Shown here one piece after another: positions 1 to 8,943 of a stretch of 46,323 bases of DNA (its first letter is position 1; every line of letters begins with the position of its first letter). The notes beneath the pieces are model-generated. The model was not told the DNA's origin. It ran no database searches and saw only the letters and a program-made list of their open reading frames with translations. This DNA is from a bacterium. GTDB lineage: Bacteria; Patescibacteriota; UBA1384; XYA2-FULL-43-10; JAKAMI01. The translations under genes were made by a program, and so were the position numbers. The stretch spans positions 1-46,323 of the forward strand of contig JAKAMI010000006.1 in NCBI GenBank assembly GCA_021812945.1, given 5' to 3'.

Positions 1-2
1 TC

Positions 3-1163
3 TTCGGTCTGTTACTCCTAGGTCTAAAGAAGAAACGTCTCCGAGGTCTGGTCTACGACTCGGCTACCTTAGAGCCGATCCCCGGAGCCAGAGTCCTGCT
101 GCTTCGAGTCGAAGACACCCCTGAGTCCAATTTGTCCTCTAATTTGTCCAATAAGTCTAATGAATCCAATGAGTCTAATCTAACCAATTCTCCGGCTACC
201 GGCAACCAGCTTCTAGCTTCTGGCTCCCGACAACCGGTTACTGACTCCGGATTCCCGACTACTGACAACCAACAACCGGCTCCCGATTCCCGACTAATCT
301 CCACCTCGATCACCGATTCAAGCGGGCATTTCCAGCTGGCTCTAAGCCCGGGCAGCTACCGTCTCTTGGCGCTTAAGGAAGCCTTTGTCTTCCCCTCGGA
401 GTTTGTCAAGCAACGGGAGTTTCAACCGATCGAGAACAACTACTTCGGCCAGACCTTCAGGGTAGAGGATTACTCCTCAGCCCGTGATCTAGACTTCAAT
501 CTGCCTCTAGACAACCAAGACCCCGAACTGACTCGGAAACTGGCTCGGGTGGTCAAGAGAGTCAATCTCCTAGAGAGAGCCCTAGTCCTCTTAAACTTCC
601 CCCTGCTCTTGGTTGGCAGTCTGATCTCGGCTCTGGCTGTCTATGCCCAGCCCTCGATCTTTAATCTGATCATTCTGGCTCTCTACCTGCCTCTGTGGTT
701 GTCCTGCATCTCGGTTAGTCTCAAGTTCAACGCTTGGGGCAAGGCGGTAGACCAGAGTAGCGGCAACCCTCTGGAGCTGGTCTTGGTGCGAGCCTACATC
801 TCCGATGATCATCGGAGCGAGTCGAAAGTTGGAAGTGAAAAGTTGAAAGTTGATCCCACTAATCAAAACCAGACAATCGACACTTTTAACTTTAAAAACT
901 TTAAACTCGGACGTCTGGCTCGGACTGTAGTCACCGACCGGAAAGGCCGGTTCTATCTCCGGCTCTCTGAGGGCAACTACAACCTCGTAGCCTCCAAGAC
1001 CGACTATGCTTCCTACAAACCTCGAAAGCTTCGGATCTTTAGAGGTCTTGACTTCGTCAATCTGGTTCTTCGACTCCTGCCGAAGAGAGTGAGCTTAAGA
1101 GAGAGGACGAGCTTTGGGACAGACGTGCTGGGAGGAGAGGACATTGGCGATAATCATAAATGA
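3..1163 (+). CDS. Membrane protein with two carboxypeptidase-regulatory-like (CarboxypepD_reg/CnaB-like) domains flanking two TM helices; 5' end truncated by the window
   Basis: The frame of ORF 132..1163 is open back to position 3 (FGLLLLGLKKKRLRGLVYDSATLEPIPGARVLLLRVED...). Repeated motif ITDSSGHFQLALSPGSYRLLA / VVTDRKGRFYLRLSEGNYNLVA. Hydrophobic segments in the middle. Confidence 0.75.
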   Translation, partial: FGLLLLGLKKKRLRGLVYDSATLEPIPGARVLLLRVEDTPESNLSSNLSNKSNESNESNLTNSPATGNQLLASGSRQPVTDSGFPTTDNQQPAPDSRLISTSITDSSGHFQLALSPGSYRLLALKEAFVFPSEFVKQREFQPIENNYFGQTFRVEDYSSARDLDFNLPLDNQDPELTRKLARVVKRVNLLERALVLLNFPLLLVGSLISALAVYAQPSIFNLIILALYLPLWLSCISVSLKFNAWGKAVDQSSGNPLELVLVRAYISDDHRSESKVGSEKLKVDPTNQNQTIDTFNFKNFKLGRLARTVVTDRKGRFYLRLSEGNYNLVASKTDYASYKPRKLRIFRGLDFVNLVLRLLPKRVSLRERTSFGTDVLGGEDIGDNHK

Positions 1164-1172
1164 CCGTTTGGG

Positions 1173-1200
1173 AGTGTGACTGATAATTATCAGTCACACT
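1173..1200. repeat. 28-nt perfect palindrome (agtgtgactgataa|ttatcagtcacact), 3' of the first gene; possible terminator hairpin
   Basis: Read directly; no T-tract follows. Confidence 0.7.
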
Positions 1201-1409
1201 TGACACGCAGCCCCAGTTTGGTATATTAGAATTAATTATGGATGTGGTGACCCTTAAGGGTTGCCGCTTTTTAGTAAAAGCACAGCTTTTACTCCCTACT
1301 AATTTGCAAATTAAACGAAAATACAAATGTTGCACTAACTATTCGTACATTAGTAAATTAGTACATTAGTAGTCTAAACCCAGATCATTAATTTCTACAT
1401 GGAGAAAAG

Positions 1410-2633
1410 ATGTTGAACAAGGATTTTATGTCTGCCATAGAGCAGATTTGCGACGAAAAAGGCTTATCCAAAGAAATCGTTTTAGAAACCGTGGAAGCCG
1501 CCCTAGCCGCAGCCTACCGCAAAGATTACGGCTCCCCTCGGCAGATCATCCGCGGCAAACTAAACGAAGTGACCGGTGAAATCAATATGTTCAGGGTTTA
1601 CCAGGTTGTTGAAACCGAGGAGGAGATTGAGGAGAAAGAATCTCAGCTCCTGCTGAACGACGCTAAAAAACTCGACAAAAAAGCCGAAATCGGGTCGGAA
1701 GTAATCATTCCTCTACCGCAACACAAGGATTTCGGCCGGATCGCCGCTCAAACCGCTAAACAGGTCATTATCCAACGGATCCGTGAAGCTGAACGCGATA
1801 TGCTGTTTCAAGAATATAAAGACAAGGAAAGAACCGTTATCAACGGCTCGGTCCAACAGCTTGACGGAAATAATGTCATCGTAAACATCGGCAAAGCCAA
1901 TGCCATTCTTTATCCCTCCGATCAAGTACGAAGCGAGCACTACTACGCCGGACAAAGATTAAAAGTCTTCCTGAAGGAAGTTGTGGAAACGGCCAGAGGA
2001 CCGCAGATATTGGTTTCTCGCTCAGACAGCGAACTGATTCGAGGCCTGTTTGAGCTTGAAGTCCCGGAAATTACCACCGGCTCAGTTGTGATTAAAAACA
2101 TTGTTCGCGAAGCCGGATACCGCACCAAAATCGCCGTCGCCGCTACCCAAGAGGGGATTGATCCGATCGGTTCCTGCGTCGGACAGCGTGGTACTCGAGT
2201 CCAGGCTATTTTGGCCGAAATCGGCGATGAAAAAATCGACATTGTGCTTTGGGACGAAGACGTAGAAAACTACATTATCAACGCCCTTTCTCCGGCTAAG
2301 TGTGAAAAAATCGTTATTTCATCCAAAGAAAACAAAGCAACGGTTTATGTTCCGGAAGATTCGCTTTCTTTGGCTATCGGCAAAGGCGGCCAAAATGTTC
2401 GTTTGGCTTCCAAGCTTACCGGCTGGGGGATCGATATCGAGAAAATCGATGATTTGAAATCCAAAGATTCAACCGATAATCAAAAAGGTGAGGTAGAACC
2501 AAGCCGGGATGAAGCTGAAGAAACCGATACTCCGAAGAAAAAAACCCCGAAAACCAAAAAGTCTTCCGCCAAAAAAGCAACCAAAACTACCAAGAAAGCC
2601 AAAAAGTCAGAAACGGACGTTGTTGCCGGATAA
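1410..2633 (+). CDS. nusA: Transcription termination/antitermination factor NusA
   Basis: S1 and KH regions: [25 protein letters not shown] and [22 protein letters not shown]; Lys-rich tail. Confidence 0.95.
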   Translation: MLNKDFMSAIEQICDEKGLSKEIVLETVEAALAAAYRKDYGSPRQIIRGKLNEVTGEINMFRVYQVVETEEEIEEKESQLLLNDAKKLDKKAEIGSEVIIPLPQHKDFGRIAAQTAKQVIIQRIREAERDMLFQEYKDKERTVINGSVQQLDGNNVIVNIGKANAILYPSDQVRSEHYYAGQRLKVFLKEVVETARGPQILVSRSDSELIRGLFELEVPEITTGSVVIKNIVREAGYRTKIAVAATQEGIDPIGSCVGQRGTRVQAILAEIGDEKIDIVLWDEDVENYIINALSPAKCEKIVISSKENKATVYVPEDSLSLAIGKGGQNVRLASKLTGWGIDIEKIDDLKSKDSTDNQKGEVEPSRDEAEETDTPKKKTPKTKKSSAKKATKTTKKAKKSETDVVAG

Positions 2634-2660
2634 GGCGATAATATTTAAGAGAGGGTTATT

Positions 2661-5165
2661 GTGAATGAAAATTTTTTCAATAGATTCAGCTCCAGTCTTA
2701 AGCAGGTTCTACTCTTGGCGGAGAGAATTGCCAACGATCTCGGCGATCAGTTAGATACGCAGCATGTGATTTACGCAATTGTTTCAACTAGAGACAATCT
2801 GGCTTCTGATATCCTAAAAAGCTACGAAATCACCGCCAAAAAGATTGACGTCCTCAGCCGTATTCTGAGTAAAACCAACAAACAAAACCGCACCACTATT
2901 TCAAATGATCTAAAAACCGCCCTTATATCAGCCATAAAAATTTCTGCTAGTCTCGGCCAGGGTCAAATAGAGCTGGAACATGTGCTACTTTCTCTGGTCT
3001 CAGAGAAGAAATTTAACTCATACCAGATTATCGAGCGCGCCGGAGCCGACCCCGAGAAAATCAAAGACCAGCTAAATGAAATGTTTAGTGAACTTAAACT
3101 AGCCGTTGATCAAAGCCAGGATCTTTTCAACCAGATGAACACGTCGGGTCAAACAGACGAGATGGGCTTCGACTTCCCGGGGTCCGACGGCGGGCCGTTT
3201 TCCATGCCCGGGACAACTACCGCCACTGGTGTTAAAGAAAAATCTGCTCTAGAGATCTACGGCACCAACTTAAATCACCTAGCCAAGGGCAAAAAACTCG
3301 ACCCAGTCATCGGACGCGAGGCTGAAATCACCCGAGTCGTTCAGATTCTTTCCCGCCGCAACAAAAACAACCCGATCCTGCTGGGGGAACCCGGAGTCGG
3401 GAAGACCGCTATAGTTGAAGGATTAGCCGATCAAATAGTCAAGGGCAAAGTTCCCCAAAATCTCCTAAACGAAGAGGTTATATCACTGGATCTGGGCGCC
3501 ATAGTGGCCGGAACCATGTTTCGCGGCCAGTTTGAAGCTCGTTTCAAGAAAATTATTGATGAGATTATTAAACTTGGCAATATTATTATTTTTCTCGACG
3601 AGTTGCATACCGTCATCGGGACCGGAAGCGCCGAAGGTTCACTCGACGCCGCCAATTTACTGAAACCGATCCTAACTCGCGGTCAGCTTAGGTTGATCGG
3701 AGCGACAACGTTTGACGAGTATAAGAAAAACATCGAAAAAGATAAAGCTTTCGAGCGCAGATTTCAGATCGTAAAGATTTCAGAACCTACGGTCGAGGAA
3801 ACCGTTAAAATACTTAAGGGGTTACAACCGAAATACGAAGATTACCACCACATCAGCTATCTGCCGGAAGCCATCGAATCGGCCGCCAAGCTATCCGACC
3901 GCTACATTACCGACCGATTTTTGCCGGATAAGGCTATCGACCTGATCGATGAAGCAGCCGCTTCAACCAACGTGATCTCGAAAAATAGCAGCCAGATTAT
4001 CTCTCTAACCAATCGGCTCAAAGATATCTCCCGCCTCAAGGATGAGGCCGTCGGTAATGAAAATTACAAACTAGCCACCGAACTCAAAGAGGAGGAGATC
4101 GGACTAAACGATCAGCTTCAAGCCTACCAAGCCAAGGAGAGGGAGACTCAGAAGAAAGTCATCACGCCTGAAGATATCGCCTCCATTGTCGCTGCCTCCA
4201 CCGGTATTCCGGTAACCGATCTTAAGATTGCCGAAACCATTCATTTGGTAAATCTCGAGAAGAGATTAAAGAGAAATATTATCGGACAGGATGCGGCGGT
4301 TCACGAGATTTCACAAGCCATAAAACGTTCTCGGGTCGGCATAGCCGATCCCAACCGCCCCATCGGCTCATTTATCTTCTTAGGGCCCACCGGCGTGGGT
4401 AAAACCGAGCTCGCCCGGGTTTTGGCCGGCACGGTTTTCGGGTCGGACAAGGCCTTGGTCAAGATTGATATGAGCGAGTTTATGGAAAAGCACAACGTTG
4501 CACGTCTGGTCGGAGCGCCTGCCGGTTACATCGGTTATGAAGAGGGTGGAAAACTCACCGAAACCATCCGGCACCAGCCTTACAGCCTGATTCTTTTTGA
4601 TGAAATAGAGAAAGCTCACCCCGATATTTTTAATATGCTGCTCCAGATTCTTGAGGACGGTTATCTGACCGATGCCAAGGGCAGAAGAGTCAATTTCAAA
4701 AATACGATGATTATCATGACCTCAAATCTTGGATCGTCTCTGTTCAGCGACAAGCCGATCGGTTTTATAAAAGATACTTCATCGGAGGGTTCAAGTGTTT
4801 CTGACAAAGTAGAAGAAAACCTTCATAAGGCTTTGCCTCCCGAATTTATTAACCGCCTAGACAAAATAATCGTCTTTAATCAGCTTTCCCGAGACGATAT
4901 CCATAAAATTGTTTCTCTGCGACTGAAAGATCTTGAAAAACGTCTTAAGACTGTTCACTTGAAGTTTCAAGCCACCAAGCAGGCTAAAGAGCTTTTGGCC
5001 AAGCTTGGATTCGATAAAAAATATGGCGCCAGACCCTTAAAACGCGTTATCGCCAATCAGATAGAATCGAATATTTCTGATTTGATATTGAAGTATCCGG
5101 ATCTAAAAAATAAAACCATTAAGGTTGACCGCCACGCCGACGAATTCGCCATCTCGATAGTTTAA
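2661..5165 (+). CDS. clpC: ATP-dependent Clp protease ATP-binding subunit (ClpC-type)
   Basis: Clp N domain; two Walker A motifs (GEPGVGKT, GPTGVGKT); GTG start. Confidence 0.93.
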   Translation: MNENFFNRFSSSLKQVLLLAERIANDLGDQLDTQHVIYAIVSTRDNLASDILKSYEITAKKIDVLSRILSKTNKQNRTTISNDLKTALISAIKISASLGQGQIELEHVLLSLVSEKKFNSYQIIERAGADPEKIKDQLNEMFSELKLAVDQSQDLFNQMNTSGQTDEMGFDFPGSDGGPFSMPGTTTATGVKEKSALEIYGTNLNHLAKGKKLDPVIGREAEITRVVQILSRRNKNNPILLGEPGVGKTAIVEGLADQIVKGKVPQNLLNEEVISLDLGAIVAGTMFRGQFEARFKKIIDEIIKLGNIIIFLDELHTVIGTGSAEGSLDAANLLKPILTRGQLRLIGATTFDEYKKNIEKDKAFERRFQIVKISEPTVEETVKILKGLQPKYEDYHHISYLPEAIESAAKLSDRYITDRFLPDKAIDLIDEAAASTNVISKNSSQIISLTNRLKDISRLKDEAVGNENYKLATELKEEEIGLNDQLQAYQAKERETQKKVITPEDIASIVAASTGIPVTDLKIAETIHLVNLEKRLKRNIIGQDAAVHEISQAIKRSRVGIADPNRPIGSFIFLGPTGVGKTELARVLAGTVFGSDKALVKIDMSEFMEKHNVARLVGAPAGYIGYEEGGKLTETIRHQPYSLILFDEIEKAHPDIFNMLLQILEDGYLTDAKGRRVNFKNTMIIMTSNLGSSLFSDKPIGFIKDTSSEGSSVSDKVEENLHKALPPEFINRLDKIIVFNQLSRDDIHKIVSLRLKDLEKRLKTVHLKFQATKQAKELLAKLGFDKKYGARPLKRVIANQIESNISDLILKYPDLKNKTIKVDRHADEFAISIV

Positions 5166-5252
5166 ATCCCACGTCATCCTGAATGAAACTGAAGAATCCT
5201 AAAATCTTCTAGCAAATTTATGATATTATAATCAGTAGCTGAAACATTTTTC

Positions 5253-5342
5253 TGTCATTCCCGCGCAGGCGGGAATCTACCTAATTATTAACGGATTCCC
5301 GCCGGAGCCTGTCTCGAGTGCAACCGAGAGGCGGGAATGACA
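5253..5342. repeat. Inverted-repeat element with tgtcattcccgc / gcgggaatgaca ends
   Basis: tgtcattcccgcgcaggcgggaatc ... ggattcccgcc ... gcgggaatgaca. Confidence 0.8.
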
Positions 5343-5358
5343 AACGGGAGTGGTTAAA

Positions 5359-6618
5359 ATGAAAATACAATCCGTCCGCGGTATGCGCGATATTTTACCC
5401 GAAGATCAAAAGTACTGGCAATTCGCCCAGAATCTTTTTGATGAGACTTCGAGTAGCCTCGGTTTTTCAAGATTAATAATTCCCTCAGTCGAAGAATTAT
5501 CGCTTTTTGAGCGGGGAATCGGCGAAGCAACAGACATAGTCGAAAAGGAAATGTTCGTGATAGCCGCCAAGAGCGACGACAACGCAACTCTGGCTCTACG
5601 TCCCGAGCTTACTGCCGGATGCGTCCGCGCTTATATCGAAAACGGGATGAAATCCAAACCCCAGCCGGTTCGTCTCTCGCTCTTTGGTTCCGCTTTTAGG
5701 AGAGAACGACCCCAGAAAAACCGCTATCGCGAGTTCTACCAGCTTGATTTTGAAGCCATTGGGGACGAAAAAGCGCTCTGGGATGTATACATTATATATA
5801 GCTCGCTAAAATACCTCGAAAGGCTAGGACTCAAAAATATTAGAACAACGGTCAACTCGATCGGCTGTCGTGAATGCCGGCCGTCTTATCGCGAAAAATT
5901 GATCAAATATTTTAAAGATAATGTTGATAAACTTTGCGAGGATTGTAAGCGCCGCCTCAGAACCAATCCTCTTCGTATTTTAGACTGCAAGGAACCGGCT
6001 TGCCAAGGACTGTCAAAGGACGCTCCGAAGATGCTGGACAATCTTTGCCCGGCCTGCGATGAACACTTCGACTATGTCAAGTCCTCGCTCAATAATTTGA
6101 ACGTTGATTTTGAGATCAATCCCCAGCTCGTCCGCGGTTTGGATTATTACAACCGGACGGTTTTCGAGTTTAACCAAAAAGCCGACACCGGCCGCCAGAG
6201 CTCTCTCGGTGGCGGCGGGCGATACGATTACCTGTTCGAAATGATAGGCGAGAGCCCAACGCCGGCTGTCGGCGTGGCGCTTGGTCTGGATAGGATCGTA
6301 AATGCGCTAAAAGAAAATAGTATTGAAATTCCTAAGGTTGAAACGAAGCAAATACTGATTGTTGGAACCCCTGATACTGTCAAACAATGCCTAGGGGCCT
6401 CGAACAAGATATTTGAAACTACCGCTCTAACCCCGCTCTACTTCCCGCAAGAGACTGCTATCGGCAAGCAGCTGGAACTGGCCAACAAACTCCAAGTCGA
6501 TTACGCCGTAATTATCGGTCCCGATGAATTAAAATCGGGAAAATATCAGCTTAAAGACTTGAAAACAGGCGAGCAGAAGCAAATAAAGCCCGATAAGCTG
6601 GTCGAACTTTTGTCCTGA
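5359..6618 (+). CDS. hisS: Histidyl-tRNA synthetase
   Basis: IQSVRGMRDILPEDQKYW, LRPELTAGCVRAYIENG, RGLDYYNRTVFEF motifs. Confidence 0.95.
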   Translation: MKIQSVRGMRDILPEDQKYWQFAQNLFDETSSSLGFSRLIIPSVEELSLFERGIGEATDIVEKEMFVIAAKSDDNATLALRPELTAGCVRAYIENGMKSKPQPVRLSLFGSAFRRERPQKNRYREFYQLDFEAIGDEKALWDVYIIYSSLKYLERLGLKNIRTTVNSIGCRECRPSYREKLIKYFKDNVDKLCEDCKRRLRTNPLRILDCKEPACQGLSKDAPKMLDNLCPACDEHFDYVKSSLNNLNVDFEINPQLVRGLDYYNRTVFEFNQKADTGRQSSLGGGGRYDYLFEMIGESPTPAVGVALGLDRIVNALKENSIEIPKVETKQILIVGTPDTVKQCLGASNKIFETTALTPLYFPQETAIGKQLELANKLQVDYAVIIGPDELKSGKYQLKDLKTGEQKQIKPDKLVELLS

Positions 6619-6625
6619 TATTTCA

Positions 6626-6662
6626 TAAAGACAGTCTTTCAAGGCAGTAAAGACTGTCTTTA
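6626..6662. repeat. Palindrome family C copy 1: 14-bp perfect arms taaagacagtcttt/aaagactgtcttta
   Basis: Read directly; 9-nt loop. Confidence 0.9.
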
Positions 6663-6676
6663 CAGAACCTGCCCCA

Positions 6677-6713
6677 AAAGACAGTCTTTGCCGCCCTAAA
6701 AAAGATTGTCTTC
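6677..6713. repeat. Degenerate second copy of family C
   Basis: aaagacagtctttg ... aaaaagattgtcttc; about 10/11 core pairs. Confidence 0.6.
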
Positions 6714-6727
6714 GCAGTCTCGAATAT

Positions 6728-7300
6728 ATGAGAAAACTAACTAATAAAGAGCTCCGCCTTGAAGCTGAAGCCCGTATAGACCAGCACTGCCACCTACGAG
6801 GTGGCAGTGCTGGTCAGAAGCCGGAAATCTATCTGGTTCTCGATAATTTGCGCTCTGTTTACAATATCGGAGCTATTTTTCGTACTGCCGACGCTGTCGG
6901 AGTCAAAAAGATCTACCTTTGCGGCATCTGCGCATTTCCTCCTAGGCCGGACCTTCATAAAACGGCTTTAGGAACTGAAGAATATGTTGAGTGGGAGTAC
7001 GTCGACTCGACACTTCAGGCGCTTAAGAAACTTAAGCGCCTGAAGTGTAAAATCGTTGCTCTCGAGCAGACGGACCAAAGCGATGATTATCGATCGTTAC
7101 AAGGGGTGACACCTCGCAGTATGAAACGAGGGGTTACCCCTTGTAAACTCGCCCTAGTAGTCGGCAACGAAGTCGACGGCGTCAGCCAGGAAGTCCTGGA
7201 CCTCTGCGACCAGGCCATCGACATCCCCATGGCCGGTTGGGCTAACTCCCTCAACGTCACCACAGCGCTGGGTGTGGTTTTGTACTCTTTTATTAACTAA
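6728..7300 (+). CDS. SPOUT (TrmH-family) RNA 2'-O-methyltransferase
   Basis: LDNLRSVYNIGAIFRTADAVG, LALVVGNEVDGVSQEVL, IPMAGWANSLNVTTALGVVLY. Confidence 0.9.
   Translation: MRKLTNKELRLEAEARIDQHCHLRGGSAGQKPEIYLVLDNLRSVYNIGAIFRTADAVGVKKIYLCGICAFPPRPDLHKTALGTEEYVEWEYVDSTLQALKKLKRLKCKIVALEQTDQSDDYRSLQGVTPRSMKRGVTPCKLALVVGNEVDGVSQEVLDLCDQAIDIPMAGWANSLNVTTALGVVLYSFIN
6779..6815. repeat. In-CDS palindrome (family A copy 1): gaccagcactgccacct-acg-aggtggcagtgctggtc, 17-bp perfect arms
   Basis: Read directly inside the SPOUT methyltransferase CDS. Confidence 0.95.
7010..7048. repeat. In-CDS palindrome: acacttcaggcgcttaag-aaa-cttaagcgcctgaagtgt, 18-bp perfect arms
   Basis: Read directly inside the SPOUT methyltransferase CDS. 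Confidence 0.95.
7097..7146. repeat. In-CDS inverted repeat, 20-bp arms with 2 mismatches (ttacaaggggtgacacctcg / cgaggggttaccccttgtaa)
   Basis: Read directly inside the SPOUT methyltransferase CDS. Confidence 0.92.
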
Positions 7301-7306
7301 TACACC

Positions 7307-8680
7307 TTGAAAGTGATAATCACCATCGAAAAACTTATTTTTGAAGGTTATGGTCTTGGCCATGTAGATGGCAAGGCCATTTTTGTCAGAAAATCGGTTC
7401 CGGGGGATGAGTTGGAAGTCGAGACGGTAAATATTAAAAAAAATTACGATGAAGCAATCATCAGGAAGATAATCAAGCCCTCCACCAAGCGCATTACCCC
7501 CAGATGTCCGTATTTTGATATTTGTGGCGGGTGTGATCACCAAAATATCTCTTACACCGATCAGCTCAAATTCAAAGATCAGATCATCGACGAAATGATC
7601 GAACAAAATCAAATTGAAACAGGGGAGCGTCTTCCGATAATTCCCGGCTCTGACTCTGAATATTTCTACCGCAACTCTATTCGCTTTGAATTCGTTACAC
7701 GACTGGTTGACCCGCATACTGCCACCTACGAGGTGGCAGCGCCAGTCTCAATCCAAATTGCGCGGCATAATTATTTGGATCCGGCGAAGCCGGTAATTAC
7801 CGACTTTTGTCTCTTGCAGTCTGAGTTTTCCAACGAACTATGCCAATCAATTCTTGATTTGTATAATAATTACGGCGTTCCCGATAACCGAAAACTGTTG
7901 GTTGATAACCATCTCTGGCAAATCAAAATTCGCGAGGGCAAACAGACCGGCGAATTTATGCTGGAAATGATTACCAAGAGCAGTACATTGCCTATGGAAA
8001 GAGGGTTGAAAGATCTGGTCAAAGCATTTCCCGAGATCAAATCGTTTTACCACACCATCGCCCCGGACAAAAATATCTACAAGCTAAAAAGACGGCTTCT
8101 TGCGGGCAAGCCGGTTATTTACGAAAAGATTGGCAAATATACTTTTCAGATCTCGCCGGAATCATTTTTCCAAACAAACTCTCTCGGCGTTCAAACACTT
8201 TACGATCAGATCAAAAACTTTGCCGACATCCAAATGGGGGATAGGGTTGTCGATCTTTTCTGCGGGACCGGAAGTATTGCCATATATCTCTCGACACTAG
8301 CTAAGTCAGTCATTGGAGTCGAAATAGTCCCCGAAGCCATCCGCGATGCCAAAGATAATGCTAAGATAAACAAGATCAGTAATGTCGAATTTCATTGTTT
8401 CGATGTGTCTAAACTCAACAATGAAACAATGTGGCAATATAGCAATGCAATTTTAGTTCTGGATCCGCCTCGTGCTGGTCTAAAACCTGAATTGATAAAA
8501 AAAATTTGTAAGTGTGATCCCAAACGAATCGTTTACGTTTCCTGCAATCCAGCCACCTTTTTTCGAGATATTAAAGTATTTAATAAATACGGTCTAGGAC
8601 TAACAAAGCTCCAACCAATCGACATGTTTCCTCAAACCCACCACATTGAACTCGTTGGACTCCTAGCGACAACACGCTAA
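7307..8680 (+). CDS. 23S rRNA (uracil-C5)-methyltransferase, RlmD/TrmA family
   Basis: N-terminal TRAM-like region, CPYFDICGGCDHQ Fe-S motif, VDLFCGTGSIAIYLS, LDPPRAGL, VYVSCNPATF. Confidence 0.92.
   Translation: MKVIITIEKLIFEGYGLGHVDGKAIFVRKSVPGDELEVETVNIKKNYDEAIIRKIIKPSTKRITPRCPYFDICGGCDHQNISYTDQLKFKDQIIDEMIEQNQIETGERLPIIPGSDSEYFYRNSIRFEFVTRLVDPHTATYEVAAPVSIQIARHNYLDPAKPVITDFCLLQSEFSNELCQSILDLYNNYGVPDNRKLLVDNHLWQIKIREGKQTGEFMLEMITKSSTLPMERGLKDLVKAFPEIKSFYHTIAPDKNIYKLKRRLLAGKPVIYEKIGKYTFQISPESFFQTNSLGVQTLYDQIKNFADIQMGDRVVDLFCGTGSIAIYLSTLAKSVIGVEIVPEAIRDAKDNAKINKISNVEFHCFDVSKLNNETMWQYSNAILVLDPPRAGLKPELIKKICKCDPKRIVYVSCNPATFFRDIKVFNKYGLGLTKLQPIDMFPQTHHIELVGLLATTR
7719..7739. repeat. In-CDS palindrome (family A copy 2): ctgccacct-acg-aggtggcag, with outer gactgg/ccagtc pairing at 7701-7747
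   Basis: 22-mer actgccacctacgaggtggcag (7718-7739) is identical to 6786-6807. Confidence 0.93.
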
Positions 8681-8697
8681 ATCGTGCGCTCAATCTT

Positions 8698-8745
8698 TTG
8701 AGACCACCATTTACGGTGTTGCAGCAGCCTAAAGGCTGGTCTCAA
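8698..8745. repeat. Intergenic stem-loop ttgagacca ... tggtctcaa
   Basis: 9-bp outer arms with an inner agcct-aa-aggct hairpin. Confidence 0.6.
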
Positions 8746-8781
8746 GCCCGTTGAGCCCAAGCTTCAGCTTGTTTGCGGCTC

Positions 8782-8812
8782 TTGACAATGTTCGGGGTAT
8801 GTATGGTATAAT
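8782..8812 (+). promoter_or_regulatory. Putative promoter for lexA (TTGACA-19-TATAAT)
   Basis: Consensus -35 and -10 hexamers; spacer of 19 is longer than optimal. Confidence 0.55.
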
Positions 8813-8943
8813 AAAATAAGTCCTTAGTCCAAAAGTCCCGGAGTCCGAAAGTAAATAAATGATCACAAATGGATTTGTCCTGATTCTGAAAATTTGCGCC
8901 GATTTGTGTAGTAGATTTGTGTATTAATATCATTGGAATTAAA

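Noticed and set aside
3-1163. Diversity-generating retroelement target
   Set aside because: Variable-looking loops suggested it, but there is no reverse transcriptase, no template repeat and no adenine-specific pattern in the window.
7154-7717. Antisense ORF of 187 aa opposite the methyltransferases
   Set aside because: Sense strand has two clear enzyme genes; the antisense product has no domain signal and no RBS.
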